Source of the DNA: Loripinus fragilis
Taxonomy: Eukaryota; Mollusca; Bivalvia; Lucinida; Lucinidae
Length of the DNA: 64,000 nucleotides
Assembly: GCA_964019695.1 (NCBI GenBank)
Contig: OZ026531.1
Span: 7,821,701-7,885,700, forward strand
Reading direction: 5' to 3'
Shown here: positions 62,951 through 64,000 of the stretch, piece after piece
How positions within the stretch are numbered: the first letter of the stretch is position 1
Layout of the letters: each line of letters starts with the position of its first letter
The notes under the pieces: model-generated
The model's database searches: none
Seen by the model: only the letters and a program-made list of their open reading frames with translations
Told to the model about the DNA's origin: nothing
Position numbers and translations under genes: made by a program

Positions 62951-63492
62951 CTCGAAACTGGTGCCAGAAGTTAGCCCCCGACCAGAGCTTCAATGTGAGG
63001 CATTGCGTAAAATTTTCCGTCCCCCGAGTGCTTACTCGGGTGTGAAAATTATCATTGTGCGCGCGCGCCCCGGACCACAATTATGATATTTCCTGTTTTC
63101 CCATAGGGCCCAAGGCAAATGGGGATAGCGGTTGCACGCGCTTTCTAAGGCTCTGATCGCTTTTAGATTTTGCACGCGGATAGGGCCAACAGAGGCGCAG
63201 GTATTGCCATGCGCACCCGCCCGCAACAATGTTTCGATACCGAGTTATCGGGGTGTGGAAGTCTGCCGCCCCGAAGCTTTACGCGCTTCCGTCTCGCGAA
63301 CTACTATTTTCATCATGCCCACACGGGCATCAGTTTGTAGTACCGGAGGCCTTCTACAAATGGTGAAAATTTCAAAGCGTTCCGTCGGGAAATTAAAAAG
63401 TTATGAGCATTAGAAGATCTTCCCATTAGGCCCCATTAGGCCACAGTAGCCGATCCTGCCTAAAACTTGCGCGGGTCACTTTCACGGACGGG
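62951..63492 (+). repeat. Monomer with a 276-bp internal deletion
   Basis: This unit is only 542 bp. The sequence goes from CCCCCGAGTG (monomer position 80) straight to CTTACTCGGG (position 357), so positions 81-356 are missing. The join at about 63030 shares two bases (GC) with both parental sequences. The deletion removes most of the two-part stem-loop, the TTTGCGCAAA palindrome, the T8 tract and the TATAAAAG box. Confidence 0.94.
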
Positions 63493-64000
63493 CTCGAAAC
63501 TGGTGCCAGAAGTTAGCCCCCGACCAGAGCTTCATTGTGAGGCATTGCGTAAAATTTTCCGTCCCCCGAGTGCCGAGCAATAGTCCCTGAAAGGGCTTTC
63601 GGCACAATTTTCACGCCCTTATTTGAGCCACTTGTAGCCGAAGGAATTTTGCGCAAATGACTGAGAGGTGCTCCTGGGCACTGCTCATCACTTTGCAATA
63701 GGTTCCGGGGCTTTTCGCGAAGGTCGCGTTTTCTCAAACTTTGAGGGCATTAGTGGGTGGGGTGTGAAAACCTCCGAATGCATGGTTCTCAGCTCCTGCT
63801 GTGGGCAGCAAGCCAATTTTTTTTCCAAAATGTTGACCTATAAAAGAGCTTACTCGGGTGTGAAAATTATAATTGTGCGCGTGCGCCCCGGACCGCAATT
63901 ATGATATTTCCTGTTTTCCCATAGGGCCCAAGGCAAATGGGGATAGCGGTTGCACGCGCTTTCTAAGGCTCTGATCGCTTTTAGATTTTGCACGCGGATA
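63493..64000 (+). repeat. Partial monomer at the right window edge
   Basis: This holds the first 508 bp of a normal subfamily B unit, with GTCCCTGAAAGG near 63584 and GCGCGTGCGC near 63876 as private or shared variants. It is cut by the window end, not by a biological boundary. Confidence 0.95.

Larger units (their letters stand above)
1..64000. repeat. 818-bp tandem satellite array filling the window
   Basis: Every part of the window aligns to one unit of 818 bp, repeated head to tail in the same orientation apart from one inverted piece at 47656-48066. Unit starts were taken at the motif CTCGAAACTGGTGCCAG. Seventy-seven units are complete or rearranged, and one partial unit ends the window. 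Most intervals are exactly 818 bp. Intervals of 814-819 bp come from slippage in a T run, a C run, a (GC)n run and a few small indels. Because 818 is not a multiple of three, no reading frame can run through successive units. No unique DNA interrupts the array and both window edges lie inside it. A homogeneous array of this length points to eukaryotic satellite DNA. The family is not one I recognise. Confidence 0.97.
18450..64000. repeat. Subfamily B block of the satellite
   Basis: From the unit starting at 18812 onward, copies carry GACCAGAGCTTC, GGCATTGCG, GGGCATTAGTGG and GTACCGGAGG, all different from the left block. They mix two forms near monomer position 459 (TTGTACGCG and TTGCACGCG). 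I noticed no A-type copy inside this block. It contains all four structurally rearranged monomers and most of the shorter higher-order patterns. Confidence 0.85.

Noticed and set aside
1..64000. CRISPR array or a prokaryotic repeat system
   Set aside because: There is no short repeat with unique spacers. The full 818-bp unit repeats without unique DNA between copies, and no cas-like gene is present.
1..64000. rRNA, tRNA, 5S, snRNA or spliced-leader gene cluster
   Set aside because: I found no 5S, U6 or tRNA core sequence and no convincing A-box/B-box pair. The GGTTCCGGGG stretch does not match the B-box consensus. A search of the monomer against Rfam would settle this.

Overview
The whole 64 kb window is one head-to-tail satellite DNA array. 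The unit is 818 bp (for example 1-818, 819-1636, 1637-2454), and I count 77 complete or rearranged units plus a partial one at 63493-64000. The array enters and leaves the window in mid-run, so it is longer than 64 kb. There is no unique flanking sequence, and I see no credible protein gene, rRNA, tRNA, CRISPR array or recognisable transposon. The many short reading frames are by-products of a repeated, homogenised sequence. Arrays of this size and uniformity are typical of eukaryotic heterochromatin (centromeric, pericentromeric, subtelomeric or B-chromosome satellite). I do not recognise the family and cannot name the organism.

Layout. Positions 1 to about 18.4 kb hold subfamily A (marker bases in GACCAGTGC, GGGCATCAGTGG and GTACGGGAGG). 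From about 18.6 kb to the end lies subfamily B (GACCAGAGC, GGGCATTAGTGG, GTACCGGAGG). The switch falls inside one monomer, at 17994-18811. Within A there is a trimeric higher-order pattern at 2455-6543 and a near-perfect tandem duplication of a seven-monomer, 5725-bp block (about 6.7-12.4 kb and 12.4-18.1 kb). Within B there are a dimeric pattern (22.4-26.4 kb), a trimeric GR-L-Y pattern (27.3-33.8 kb), a trimeric C-N-T7 pattern (37.9-49.1 kb) and a tetrameric I-R-Q-F pattern with dropped members (49.1-58.9 kb). The last 5 kb is fairly uniform.

Four monomers are structurally rearranged: a 267-bp internal tandem duplication (20919-21452), a 154-bp internal tandem duplication (44162-44469), a 411-bp inverted insertion that makes a large palindrome (47127-48066), and a 276-bp internal deletion (junction at about 63030). 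Several of these breakpoints fall in or beside short hairpins or palindromes of the monomer. This is the most interesting non-obvious signal in the window.

Each monomer carries conserved short elements that could act at the DNA or RNA level: a TATAAAAG box 14 bp after a T8 tract, a two-part stem-loop, a (GC)n alternating tract, small hairpins, and a GAAGATCTTC palindrome next to a doubled CCATTAGGCC. Whether any is functional cannot be decided from this sequence. All copy comparisons were made by eye and should be confirmed by alignment.
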